The notes below the pieces were generated by a model. It saw nothing but the letters and a program-made list of their open reading frames with translations. It was not told where the DNA came from and ran no database searches. A stretch of DNA of 64,000 bases from Terrimonas_A sp040509495. Lineage in GTDB: Bacteria; Bacteroidota; Bacteroidia; Chitinophagales; Chitinophagaceae. The stretch spans positions 1 to 64,000 of the forward strand of contig JBEVKW010000172.1 in assembly GCA_040509495.1 (NCBI GenBank), written 5' to 3'. Below are positions 18,379 through 27,342 of this stretch, one piece after another (the first letter of the stretch is position 1; every line of letters begins with the position of its first letter). The translations under genes were made by a program, and so were the position numbers.

Positions 18379-19887
18379 CTATCTCCCGCTTCTATACCTG
18401 AATTCCGGGTTCATCACCGGTCTTTCTGCAAGGTTCGACACTTTCCATCCAACACGATACATCAACTCAGTTATCTTTTTCAGTTTTTTATAATCAATAA
18501 ACTGCGCCTCGTCCTTAGGCGTGTGATAAGTAGGGTGAAGTACCGATGTAAAGAAGATGGATGGCACGCCGACTCTTACCATGGATGCATGATCACTCCG
18601 ATAGAAAAATCCTTCCGGGTGTGAAGGACTATCCCAGGCTGTATCGATCAGGAATTTCGGACCTTCTGCATTCGCCTCCATTGCCAGTTTCGTCAGCAAT
18701 TTGGACACTTCCTGCTTGCCATTTGTTCCAAGTATAGCCACACTGTCCGGAGAATTTCTGCCGATCATATCCGCATTCAATACAGCCACTATATCTTTTA
18801 AGGGAACAGTTGGATGATGGCTGTAGTGTGCCGACCCGAACAGGTAAGGTTCCTCGGCTCCAAAAAAAATGAACAGTTGTGAACGTTTGGCAGGTTGCTT
18901 CCGGAACGCTCTTGCAACACCGAGAACAGCTGCACAGGCAGATGCATTATCATCGGCTCCATTGTAAATGGAATCACCTTGCTGCGTTTCGCGTACACCC
19001 ATATGATCTGTATGTCCGGAGATGATCACGTATTCTTTCTTCAGGATGGGATCTGTTCCTTCGATCTTTCCGATCACATTTACGGATGGATACAGGAATG
19101 ATTCCGTAAAAATATTTGCTTTGATGCGCGGAGAATTGCCTGTTCCTGCCAAAGGTATATCCTTCTGACGCACCCAGAATACCGGCATTTCCGCACGGCC
19201 GGGAATGGAAAGCTGGTTATCATACAACTGGTAACGTCCGCGCTTCAGGGAAACATGAACGTGTTCTGTCCAGGCTCTTTCCGTAAAATCATCTGCCACA
19301 ATAAAGATCACACCGGCTGCCTTTTTCCTGGTAAGTACAGGAAGATATTTGCGCAATGCAAGACTGGTTACAAAGCGTCTTTCAGGAAAACTTACGTTAA
19401 GGCTGACACTGTCATAACCAGGTATGAATGCAACAACTTTCCCTTCCAGGTTCGCTTTTTCTATATCGGCTGTAGTTGCTTTATCAAGCACTATCACTTC
19501 AGCATCGACAGAAGCCTGTGCAGTTGCTCCTATCAGAACATCAGACCAAAGAGGAAGACGTTTGTTATTTAACTCTACCGTACTCAGGGGAGAAACGCGA
19601 TGGCGCTGAAGATTGAAAAACTGAAAGAATGTTCCGTCATCTCCAGCGGGCTGAATGCCGGCCATCCTTGCCTGTTCGGCCAGCCACACCGCCGCTTTCA
19701 GTTCGTCTTCTGTACCAAATTCTCTTCCCCGAAAATGATCGGAAGCCAGTGCGTAGAGATCTTTTTTCAGATCGGTTTCTCTGATCTCCGCCAGGGATCT
19801 GGATGGCGGTTGTAGCTGGCTGAAGCAGTACTGATTAACACATGCCATCATCAGGCATGTGAGCAGGAAGGTGATCGACTTTGTCAT
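18379..19887 (-). CDS. Secreted M28 family zinc aminopeptidase
   Basis: 502 residues with a signal peptide (MTKSITFLLTCLMMACVNQYCFSQ; a cysteine makes a lipoprotein possible, but the lipobox is weak). The M28 core is complete: SGHTDHMGV (zinc His and Asp), NGADDNASA (bridging Asp), FFGAEEPYLFGS (catalytic Glu and zinc Glu), LNADMIGRN (zinc Asp) and PTYHTPKDE (zinc His). Residues of about 110-240 form the PA-type insertion often found in this family. It should remove N-terminal amino acids from peptides in the periplasm or outside the cell. The gene stands alone, with a terminator-like hairpin downstream. Confidence 0.94.
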   Translation of the reverse strand: MTKSITFLLTCLMMACVNQYCFSQLQPPSRSLAEIRETDLKKDLYALASDHFRGREFGTEDELKAAVWLAEQARMAGIQPAGDDGTFFQFFNLQRHRVSPLSTVELNNKRLPLWSDVLIGATAQASVDAEVIVLDKATTADIEKANLEGKVVAFIPGYDSVSLNVSFPERRFVTSLALRKYLPVLTRKKAAGVIFIVADDFTERAWTEHVHVSLKRGRYQLYDNQLSIPGRAEMPVFWVRQKDIPLAGTGNSPRIKANIFTESFLYPSVNVIGKIEGTDPILKKEYVIISGHTDHMGVRETQQGDSIYNGADDNASACAAVLGVARAFRKQPAKRSQLFIFFGAEEPYLFGSAHYSHHPTVPLKDIVAVLNADMIGRNSPDSVAILGTNGKQEVSKLLTKLAMEANAEGPKFLIDTAWDSPSHPEGFFYRSDHASMVRVGVPSIFFTSVLHPTYHTPKDEAQFIDYKKLKKITELMYRVGWKVSNLAERPVMNPEFRYRSGR

Positions 19888-20084
19888 AGCCCTCTAAGAT
19901 AGGGATACAGCTTGAAATATCCTGTTGAAATACGGAAGAAGGAAATCCATCTTTTTCTATTCCTCCGATCCTGTTCTGCCCTACTATCCCGGTACCCGGG
20001 TTTTTATTGAACTGAACTTAATGGCGACATATTGCTAAACCCGGGAACCCCGGGCGGGCCTTTAAGCGAAAGCGAGCTCATTAC

Positions 20085-22355
20085 TTAAAACATTCCCTTT
20101 GAGAACCGAAACCCTATATTCAAATAGTTATTCAGATCCTTTGCCTGGTCGCAATAATTAAAACTAAACTCAAACGGCCCGATAGGCGTGTCAAGTCCTA
20201 ATGTCAACCCATAACCTGACAAGAATTTTTGTGAATTGTTCGGCAACTGTTCCAGTAAAAAAGAATGATACATGATGTTGGCATTAGCTGCCGCAAAAAT
20301 TGCACCTGCGATCTGGTAACGCCAGTTCACGTTCAGCTTTACCAGACTGTTCGTACGTAAGGATGCATCCTGTATTCCGGCAAAGGTCACCTGGTTGCGG
20401 AAAACAGGTTGCATACCACCCGCTACAAAATCATGGAAGAGCAACTGCCTGCTGTTGAAATTCGCATCAGCCTCTGCCTGTATGGTAATGATATTTCTTT
20501 GCCTGAAAGGCATCACATGTTGAACCTGGGCCTTTGCCCTGAGAAAACTTCCTGCATTACCTCCTATTGAATCAAGGTAATCGACAGGCACTCCCATTGA
20601 TTTAAACGTCAGTTTTTGAGATTGACTGACAATAGCGGACGGTTCCAGCAAGATGTATGTGCCCTTACGGGGTAAGAACAACTTGTCGAGTGTATTGTAC
20701 TCATACCGCAGGTAAGGTTGTATATAATTATTCCTTCCGTAAAGATCGAATAACGATCGCGAAACAGGCTTTAGTGATACATGCTCAAGCCGCACCCCCA
20801 ATCCATATAATTCCCTTCTTTTGTAAGCAACCTGCAATCGTGTGTCGAAATAAATATCAGATTGCTTGTAATTATTACCCGTTTCATTAAAATCGGTGTA
20901 TTGCGAAAACTTCTGCTGTTCACCATAGATCTCCGTGACGGATGAGAGCGGAAACCTGCTGGAGCCCATGATCACTGAATGCCCTACTCTTATTCTCGGA
21001 TTTTCAGAGATCCCTGCTGTAACATAACTTACACTTGGCTTCCCGACGAGATCCTCTTTAGTAAAATTGGCAATGAGCATTATCTTGGTCATCGTGCTGT
21101 AATGCAATCCCAGCTTCATTTTAAATGAAGGAAATTCCTCAGTGATGATATGCAGGTCTGCTATACCATTCTCCACGGGCAGCAGCTCATAGTACAGCTT
21201 GCTGAAATACCTGGTTCCATATGCGCGCCGCATAGCTGCTTCTAACTCTGTTGTACTATAGGTGGCGCCTTCTTCAAGATTCAGCATCCGCGAAAAATAA
21301 GCCGGGCTGATCTGCCTTAAAGTATCTGTGATTATACGCCTGATCGTTATGCCGGCGGGAGTGGGCGGCAATGTTTTAGCCGGGGGCACTCCATAAATTG
21401 CATTTAAGGAGTCTGCCAGATTTTTGAATACAGGATAATAAGCCAGGCCAGTTCTGACTCCAATTGTCATAATAGAATCGAATGAGCTAAAAGCACCTGC
21501 AGAATAATCAGACAAAGGGTGGTCAACCACATAATCACAAAGCGCAACATCTTTCTTGCTTAACTCCTGCTCTCTAAAAAAAACGACATTCATTAAAACC
21601 TGCATCATGGATGTGATCGCTCCTGTTTCAGGCTGCGTAAAAGGATTGACGGTACTGCCTATCACGATATCGGCGCCCATCCCCTTCACATCACTTGCCG
21701 GAAAGTTTCTTACGATCCCGCCATCAACCAGCTTTACGCCGTTGTAGTCAACCGCCGTGAATACGCTTGGTATGGCCATGCTGGCTCTTACAGCAGTTAG
21801 CAGGCTGCCTGTGTCCAGCACAACGGCCTGTCCGGTCACAATATCAGTTGCGATACATTTGAATGGTCTGGGCAAATTCCTGAATTCCCTGATATGGTAT
21901 ACGGGATGATATAGCTGATCAAATTTCAACCATAGTTCTTCGGCTTCAAACAAACCGCTGGGTGATTTGAGCCTGCCATTCTTGAAAGGCATTTCAAGAG
22001 CATAACGCCCGTACTCGTCTTTCTGTTCCATGATGAACGAGTTCAGCGGCGGGCGGTTCAGCAGCAGGTCATTCCATTGTATTTTGCTTGCGAGCTGGTA
22101 GATAGAATCGCCGGTGTATCCTGCTGCATATAAACTTCCGATTACGGCTCCCATTGATGTACCTGTCACATAGTCGATCTGTAAACCTGCTGAATCAAGT
22201 GCTTTCAATAACCCGATATGGGCAAGACCTTTGGCCCCACCGCCGCTAAGGGTCAGCCCGATCTTGGGCCGCCCCGGCTGTTGCGCCGATGCAATTAAAC
22301 CAGAAAAAATAAGGGTGCTGAATAAAAAACGAACAAATGATTTCCGTGATCTCAT
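20085..22355 (-). CDS. Patatin-like phospholipase with C-terminal outer-membrane barrel
   Basis: I choose ATG 22355 because it begins a good signal peptide (MRSRKSFVRFLFSTLIFSG...SAQ); the frame starts as far up as 22418. The patatin domain has oxyanion loop SGGGAKG, nucleophile GTSMG and the dyad Asp in VDGGIVRN. A short POTRA-like segment (TIRRIITDTLRQISPAYFSRMLNLEEGATYSTTELE region) follows. The last 350 residues alternate like beta strands and end in FEFSFNYCDQ...NIGFRFSKGMF, an outer-membrane-protein-like terminal strand. This matches the PlpD/type Vd-like architecture. It probably hydrolyses phospholipids at the cell surface or periplasmic face. The gene stands alone. Confidence 0.93.
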   Translation of the reverse strand: MRSRKSFVRFLFSTLIFSGLIASAQQPGRPKIGLTLSGGGAKGLAHIGLLKALDSAGLQIDYVTGTSMGAVIGSLYAAGYTGDSIYQLASKIQWNDLLLNRPPLNSFIMEQKDEYGRYALEMPFKNGRLKSPSGLFEAEELWLKFDQLYHPVYHIREFRNLPRPFKCIATDIVTGQAVVLDTGSLLTAVRASMAIPSVFTAVDYNGVKLVDGGIVRNFPASDVKGMGADIVIGSTVNPFTQPETGAITSMMQVLMNVVFFREQELSKKDVALCDYVVDHPLSDYSAGAFSSFDSIMTIGVRTGLAYYPVFKNLADSLNAIYGVPPAKTLPPTPAGITIRRIITDTLRQISPAYFSRMLNLEEGATYSTTELEAAMRRAYGTRYFSKLYYELLPVENGIADLHIITEEFPSFKMKLGLHYSTMTKIMLIANFTKEDLVGKPSVSYVTAGISENPRIRVGHSVIMGSSRFPLSSVTEIYGEQQKFSQYTDFNETGNNYKQSDIYFDTRLQVAYKRRELYGLGVRLEHVSLKPVSRSLFDLYGRNNYIQPYLRYEYNTLDKLFLPRKGTYILLEPSAIVSQSQKLTFKSMGVPVDYLDSIGGNAGSFLRAKAQVQHVMPFRQRNIITIQAEADANFNSRQLLFHDFVAGGMQPVFRNQVTFAGIQDASLRTNSLVKLNVNWRYQIAGAIFAAANANIMYHSFLLEQLPNNSQKFLSGYGLTLGLDTPIGPFEFSFNYCDQAKDLNNYLNIGFRFSKGMF

Positions 22356-22718
22356 GAAGCGGCTATGCATTATTCTGTTAAGGTTGGTAGAACGATACCA
22401 ATTTACAGATTTTTGCATTCCATTCTAAGATCCGGGACAATTAACCACGAATAATACTGGCAGGGAAAGGTTTCCCATTGATACCTGAAACCTTTTAAAC
22501 CACGACTTCCACCACTTTTGCTGATAAACTGGTAAGGTTACCCGGGTAGAATAGACGGACCTGCGCCTCAGCTAAGGACGCATTCTTTTGCCGTGCATCA
22601 TGAATTTCAGACGGGCTGCATACTTGCGCCAAAGCTACAGCCAGACGCCAGTCCGCAGCCCGCCTGTTCCTTCTTTCGTAGTGATTTCTATACAGACTTT
22701 CAGTAGCTATTGTATGAA
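22356..22718. other. Gap upstream of patatin gene with two inverted repeats
   Basis: No gene seen. AAAGGTTTC (22466-22474) and GAAACCTTT (22487-22495) form perfect 9-bp arms. CGGGCTGC (22612-22619) and GCAGCCCG (22655-22662) form perfect 8-bp arms and may end transcripts from the DMT-type gene, whose stop is at 22719. Confidence 0.4.
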
Positions 22719-23159
22719 CTAAAACTTCTGAATAATAATTACTCCGATGATGATCAGGAACATACCACCCATCCTCCAGATATTGATGCTGTGTTGCTCC
22801 GCTACCAGGATCTTGAAATGATCAAACACCACGGCGATCACCATCTGCCCCGCCACTACCAGTCCGAATGTGAGCGCAGGCCCTATCCGTGGAAATGCCA
22901 GCATGGTGATTGTTACAAAGAAAGCGCCCAGCGCGCCGCCGAGCCATGCATAGCCAGGTGCTGTTTTTATTCCAACCCAGGTAACTTCCTGTTTTGTGAT
23001 GAGTACATACAGCAACAGGGAGACAGCGCCTACAAAAAAAGATAGCATCGATGCATACAGGGGGCTGTCAATCGATTTTCCCAGCCGGATATTCACTCCC
23101 GCCTGTATAGGCAACAGCATACCCGAAACAAAGGCAAGAAAGATCCAAAGTGTTTTCAT
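22719..23159 (-). CDS. DMT superfamily membrane protein (YdcZ/DUF606 type)
   Basis: 146 residues with five hydrophobic segments and the YdcZ-type opening MKTLWIFLAFVSGMLLPIQAGVN, a PLYASMLSFFVGAVSLLL helix, and a GGALGAFFVT segment followed by GPALTFGLVVAGQM. Small members like this are thought to pair up as half-transporters; substrate unknown. The gene stands alone on the minus strand, and its neighbours do not hint at a substrate. Confidence 0.88.
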   Translation of the reverse strand: MKTLWIFLAFVSGMLLPIQAGVNIRLGKSIDSPLYASMLSFFVGAVSLLLYVLITKQEVTWVGIKTAPGYAWLGGALGAFFVTITMLAFPRIGPALTFGLVVAGQMVIAVVFDHFKILVAEQHSINIWRMGGMFLIIIGVIIIQKF

Positions 23160-23328
23160 AAACAGTTTTAATAGATATCATTTTGTTGCCGATCATCTGA
23201 AGCAGCCCGATGGCGTTGGGTAATGACGCGCGATAGTTCGCCGCATCAATGCAGGCTATACCGAACTCCTGATAATGGATCGACGTAATCTGCTATCATT
23301 GACCTCCATCGCCATCGGCCGATCCCAT

Positions 23329-24024
23329 CTAATGCTTTAACATATCCTGTGCATACTGGATCCCTACTCCATATGAACCGCCAAATCTTTTGATCAGATC
23401 GGTTACGCCTTTATAAGTCTCGCTTCTGGCCCAATCGCGTTGCAGCTCGAGAATATACTGCATAGCCGTCATTGGCTTTACACCTGCCTGTATCATCCTG
23501 TTGACAGCCATTTCATGCGCCTCTCTGCTTACATCACCGCTTGCATCAGTGATCACATACACGTCGAACCCTTCTGCTTTTGCGGATAAGGCCGGCCCAA
23601 CAATACATACGCTTGTCCATAGTCCCGCAAACACGAGCTTCTTTTTATTTTTCGCCACAATGGCTTTTTGAGCATTCAGATCTTCCCAGCAATTCATGGT
23701 TGTTCTGTCGATACTGAGATTCGCCGCGTAGAATTCAGTGATCTCCGGGAATACCGGACCGCTGAATGTTTTGGCAGCTACAGTAGTAACAACCGTTGGA
23801 ATATTAAATATTTTAGACGCCCCGGCAAGAATGCCTGCATTGTTTCTCAAAACTTCCATTTCGATATTCTTTGTGGCAAAACCCATTTGGCTTTGATGAT
23901 CCACCAGTACCAGCGCATGATTTAGCGGATTCAGCAACTCGGGAGATGGTTTTTGCGCATACGACTGTACAGTAAAAACTGTGGTAAAAAAAAGTACTGC
24001 TATTGAATTGATTGTTCTTTTCAT
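23329..24024 (-). CDS. Secreted isochorismatase-like hydrolase (YcaC group)
   Basis: 231 residues with a signal peptide ending SYAQ. Isochorismatase-fold motifs: ALVLVDHQSQM (catalytic Asp), VPTVVTTVA, and GLWTSVCIVGPALSAKAEG, with the nucleophile Cys. YcaC-type members lack a known physiological substrate. Export is notable because most relatives are cytoplasmic. A closely similar secreted paralogue lies at 55796-56497 (long identical runs, including QKPSPELL and LWTSVCIVGPALSAKAEG), and a cytoplasmic one lies at 45256-45909. It follows a run of alpha/beta hydrolase genes on the same strand, but a gap of about 335 bases with a repeat element separates them. Confidence 0.9.
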   Translation of the reverse strand: MKRTINSIAVLFFTTVFTVQSYAQKPSPELLNPLNHALVLVDHQSQMGFATKNIEMEVLRNNAGILAGASKIFNIPTVVTTVAAKTFSGPVFPEITEFYAANLSIDRTTMNCWEDLNAQKAIVAKNKKKLVFAGLWTSVCIVGPALSAKAEGFDVYVITDASGDVSREAHEMAVNRMIQAGVKPMTAMQYILELQRDWARSETYKGVTDLIKRFGGSYGVGIQYAQDMLKH

Positions 24025-24100
24025 AATGTCTGTTTGGTTTGATTTGTTTTGGTTAATCTTAAAAGAAACCTACCCTTAACTCCTTCAACTGGCCGGCATA

Positions 24101-24240
24101 GTTTCCCGCAGATGACGCAGATTTTGACAGCCTTTCTCAGGAGATGTTTTTCTGTTTCTGTCATGTTTACCGTTTATGATGCAGATGGCGCAGATAATTT
24201 CATTACATCCTGTAATGATCTGTGGTATCTGTGTTACCGA
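24101..24240. repeat. CGCAGAT-type intergenic repeat, copy a
   Basis: The core GTTTCCCGCAGATG (24101-24114) followed by ACGCAGAT matches the copy at 45941-45963 almost exactly and, in reverse, the half-copy at 58059-58082. More GCAGAT-like units (GATGCAGATGGCGCAGAT) and ATCTGTG units follow to about 24235. It is a small dispersed intergenic repeat able to fold on itself. Confidence 0.6.
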
Positions 24241-24359
24241 AAAGCAGCGATCCAGAAAAGCGGCTACCTCAGCTACAGCAAAGGAGAACATGCGACATCT
24301 GGGGGAAATTACAGCAATCAATCAAAATGGTGTTCTTAACGGCAGGTTTAAATACCTGG

Positions 24360-24557
24360 TCAATCTGTTGCATCGTCAGTCTTCTTCAGCTGCAACAGCT
24401 TCGCCTCTTCCTGTGCAAGCACAGGCCCCCACAAGCTATCCCCGCATTCGTCCGGCAAATTGGGAATCGGTTCTACCTGTTGCCGCAAGCCTGCTTTCTG
24501 CTTTTCGCCATCGCCCGAATGCTGTATAGGATCAATGTTGGGATCTTTCTTGTCCAT
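24360..24557 (-). CDS. Small hydrophilic hypothetical protein
   Basis: 65 residues, rich in Asp, Glu, Lys and Gln, opening MDKKDPNIDPIQHSGDGEKQ. The composition is that of a real soluble protein rather than an antisense shadow. It starts about 60 bases after the alpha/beta hydrolase stop, on the same strand, and could be the last gene of that run. I do not recognise a family, and the ribosome-binding site is only A-rich. Chance is a real alternative. Confidence 0.4.
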   Translation of the reverse strand: MDKKDPNIDPIQHSGDGEKQKAGLRQQVEPIPNLPDECGDSLWGPVLAQEEAKLLQLKKTDDATD

Positions 24558-24619
24558 ATCTTTTTTTGTTTTTAGAAAATAAATTGGAATGAGAAGGCCA
24601 GGTACTGTAAGGTCGTTTC

Positions 24620-25531
24620 TTACTCAGCGGTTTGTTCTGCCTGAAGTTTGGTGGTTGATGTGCGCGACACTTTCCTGTCAAGGAAATCCCTGATCGTTGA
24701 AGCGATCTCTCCGCAGAAACTTTCGAGGGCAAAGTGACCCGTTGGATATAAATGGAATTCAAGATTCTTCACATCCTTTTTATAGGCCTCAGCGCCCACG
24801 CCCGGGAAAATATAATCGTCTTTACCGTATACGATCAGCATCTCCGGATCGTATTTCCGCAAATACGCCTGCCAGTTGGGATATTGCTTTACATTATTCC
24901 TGTAATCATAAAACATAGCGATCTGTATATCGTCATTTTCGGGCCGAAGCAGGTGGCGCAGATCGATCTCCCAGTTGTCAGGAGAGATCACATCCGTATC
25001 AGGTACATTATGCGTGTATTGCCATTTCAGTCCTTCGGGGCTATGAAAGGCCCTGCATTTCTCAATAGCATCCTGGTCATTTCTGTCTTTCCACAATGCT
25101 TTGATCGGATCCCAGAAAGTTTCCAGGCCTTCTTCATAGCAACAACCGTTTTGCACGATCAGCGACTCGATTTTTTCCGGATATTTTGATGCCAGTGTCC
25201 AGCCGACTGGTGCGCCGTAATCCATCAGGTAAAGGCTGTACTTTTCAATTCCCAGTTGATCGAGCAGGCCTTCTACAATGGCAGCAAAATTACTGAACGA
25301 GTATTCAAACGCTGCGATAGGTGGCTGTTCACTACGGCCATATCCCGGATAGTCTGGCGCGATCAAGTGATACCTGTCTGACAGATCATTGATCAGGTTG
25401 CGGAACATATGTGAGGAAGTAGGATATCCGTGCAGCAATACAAGTGTGGGTGCATCAGCCGGACCAGCTTCCCTGAAAAAAATCTCCACTCCATTTACAG
25501 TTAAAAATCTGTACTGTGTTTTGTTTGTCAT
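24620..25531 (-). CDS. Alpha/beta hydrolase (epoxide hydrolase/haloalkane dehalogenase-like)
   Basis: 303 residues. Oxyanion HGYPTSSHMFR, DYPGYGRSEQP and nucleophile elbow LMDYGAPVG are visible. The nucleophile is Asp, as in epoxide hydrolases and haloalkane dehalogenases, but the usual GHDWGG is replaced by an elbow without the leading Gly-His. A late YGKDDYIFPG (acid) and TGHFALE (base His) complete the triad. It is cytoplasmic. It is paralogous to the hydrolase at 26424-27302 with the same layout. It belongs to a same-strand run of hydrolase genes spaced by tens of bases, likely one transcript, headed by an AraC regulator. Confidence 0.9.
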   Translation of the reverse strand: MTNKTQYRFLTVNGVEIFFREAGPADAPTLVLLHGYPTSSHMFRNLINDLSDRYHLIAPDYPGYGRSEQPPIAAFEYSFSNFAAIVEGLLDQLGIEKYSLYLMDYGAPVGWTLASKYPEKIESLIVQNGCCYEEGLETFWDPIKALWKDRNDQDAIEKCRAFHSPEGLKWQYTHNVPDTDVISPDNWEIDLRHLLRPENDDIQIAMFYDYRNNVKQYPNWQAYLRKYDPEMLIVYGKDDYIFPGVGAEAYKKDVKNLEFHLYPTGHFALESFCGEIASTIRDFLDRKVSRTSTTKLQAEQTAE

Positions 25532-25574
25532 CTTTTTAAATTTTATTGTTAGAAAATATAATTGGTTGATTGGT

Positions 25575-26381
25575 TTATTTTTCGCCCGCAGCTTTTAAAA
25601 TAACTTTGGCTACTTCTTCAGGTTTTGATAACATGGAGACGTGACTTGCCGGAAGATGCGTAGTGATAGCACCGATGTTCTTCGCCATTTCCTTCTCGAG
25701 TTGCGGTGAAATGATCTGGTCATTGTCTGATACGATGTAATAAGAGGGTTTGTTCTTCCATGCAGGCTTGGTGATCTTAGCGCCAAGTGTACTTACATGA
25801 AAACGGCCCTGCACTGCTGCAATATTCTTCGCTTCCTGCGGCGGCAGGTCTTGTGCAAAATACCTGACCACTGTTTCTTCTTTTAAACGGATATAACCAT
25901 CGGTCACCACCGGATCGCTCAATCCCGGAACACCAGGCACCTTCCTCACCTCGTGCGCATCTTTGCTGAGGCTTTCGATGCTTTGTCCCGCATCAGGTGC
26001 ATAGGCTGCTACATACACAAGCGCTTTCACTTTTTCCGCATTCCCTGCTTCCGTAATAACAACGCCACCCCATGAATGACCAACGAGGATAACATCACCC
26101 TGAACTTCTGCAAGGGCTCTTTCTGTAAAAGCCACATCGTCGCTTAAAGAGGTAAGCGGGTTCTGCACACTGATGGTTTGATAACCTTTCTTTTGCAGGA
26201 TCGGTATCACTTTGTTCCATGATGAACCGTCGGCAAATGCACCGTGTACCAATACAATGGTCGGCTTGCCTGCAGGATCCTGTGTTGTTGAGGGTTTACT
26301 TATATCGGCCAGGTAAAGACCAGATAGTAAAGAGAAAATCAGGGCGATGCTGCCCAGGTAGTTTGATCTCAGCTTTTTCAT
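25575..26381 (-). CDS. Exported alpha/beta hydrolase (serine type)
   Basis: 268 residues with an N-terminal signal or anchor segment (MKKLRSNYLGSIALIFSLLSGLYLA). It has the HGAFADGSSW oxyanion loop, nucleophile elbow GHSWGG (Ser), acid in VSDNDQIISP and base His in PASHVSML. This is the small esterase family seen near the hydroxynitrile-lyase/salicylate-esterase fold. A truncated relative lies at 56528-56880. It sits 43 bases upstream of the next hydrolase and 42 bases downstream of another, in the same operon-like run. Substrate unknown. Confidence 0.9.
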   Translation of the reverse strand: MKKLRSNYLGSIALIFSLLSGLYLADISKPSTTQDPAGKPTIVLVHGAFADGSSWNKVIPILQKKGYQTISVQNPLTSLSDDVAFTERALAEVQGDVILVGHSWGGVVITEAGNAEKVKALVYVAAYAPDAGQSIESLSKDAHEVRKVPGVPGLSDPVVTDGYIRLKEETVVRYFAQDLPPQEAKNIAAVQGRFHVSTLGAKITKPAWKNKPSYYIVSDNDQIISPQLEKEMAKNIGAITTHLPASHVSMLSKPEEVAKVILKAAGEK

Positions 26382-26423
26382 TTTGCGTTTTTTGGTTTGA
26401 TGAATGGTTATTGATCGTACCGC

Positions 26424-27302
26424 TCACAATGTGTTGCTTGTTTTGCGGTCATAAATGAAACGATGTATCAACTCTGCCACATACTGGTGATGCTCTTCGA
26501 GCAGGCAATGTCCTCCGTCGATCTGCACTATTTCTGCAGCAGGAAGGTCTTTTTTATACGCCTCTGCTCCTGCCGCGATGAACATCGCATCATTCTTTCC
26601 CCAGAGCACCAGTGTTTCAGGCAATGAGGTCCTCAAATATTCTTGCCATTCGGGGTATTTCAGATAATTATGCTGGTAATCGCGGAAGAGGGCCAATTGG
26701 ATTGTATCGTTTCCCGGCCTGTCGAGATAATACTGATCCGTGATATAGCTATCGGGATTGACTGTAGCAGGATCACCCGCACCGTGCAGGTATTGCCATT
26801 TGGTAGCATCCAGGCTTAAGAAAAATCGAACAGCTTTTTCATTTTCCTCATCCGGTTGTTGTGCGTACTGCGTCAGTGGTTGCAATAATGACCCCAACCC
26901 TTCTGCATACGCATTTGCATTTTGAATGATCAGTGCGCGGAAAAGCCCCGGCCGGCGGACGGCAATTCTCATTCCTACTGGTCCGCCATAATCCTGCATA
27001 TAAAGTATGATGTTGTTTAGTTGAAGCTCATCGATAAACCGTTCGATCACTATCGAAAGGTTATCAAATGTGTAAGTGAATTCCTTCACATCCGGCGCAT
27101 GGCTCTGTCCAAATCCGGGGTAGTCCGGCGCTATGAGGTGAAAGGAATCCGACAGTTCCCTGATCAGATCCCTGAACATATGCGAGGAAGACGGGAACCC
27201 GTGTAATAAAAGCAATGTGGGCTGATCTTTGCTGCCCGCTTCACGATAAAAAATATCGATACCATTGATGGCTACCGTTCGGTAGAATATTTTGTTTTTC
27301 AT
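26424..27302 (-). CDS. Alpha/beta hydrolase (epoxide hydrolase-like)
   Basis: 292 residues, paralogous to 24620-25531: shared FYREAG opening, HGFPSSSHMFRDLI, DYPGFGQSHAP and an Asp-type elbow MQDYGGPVG. WGKNDAMFI supplies the acid and DGGHCLLEE the base. It is cytoplasmic by the absence of a signal peptide. It starts about 40 bases after the AraC stop and is likely co-transcribed. Probable hydrolysis of an epoxide, halide or ester; no substrate can be named. Confidence 0.9.
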   Translation of the reverse strand: MKNKIFYRTVAINGIDIFYREAGSKDQPTLLLLHGFPSSSHMFRDLIRELSDSFHLIAPDYPGFGQSHAPDVKEFTYTFDNLSIVIERFIDELQLNNIILYMQDYGGPVGMRIAVRRPGLFRALIIQNANAYAEGLGSLLQPLTQYAQQPDEENEKAVRFFLSLDATKWQYLHGAGDPATVNPDSYITDQYYLDRPGNDTIQLALFRDYQHNYLKYPEWQEYLRTSLPETLVLWGKNDAMFIAAGAEAYKKDLPAAEIVQIDGGHCLLEEHHQYVAELIHRFIYDRKTSNTL

Positions 27303-27342
27303 CTTTTGTTTTTCTTTGTCGATAATTTTTTTGATCGCTCTC

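Noticed and set aside
18110..18493. 127-residue plus-strand frame with a protein-like first half
   Set aside because: It contains the terminator stem of the peptidase gene and its end is the antisense of that gene; no family match comes to mind.
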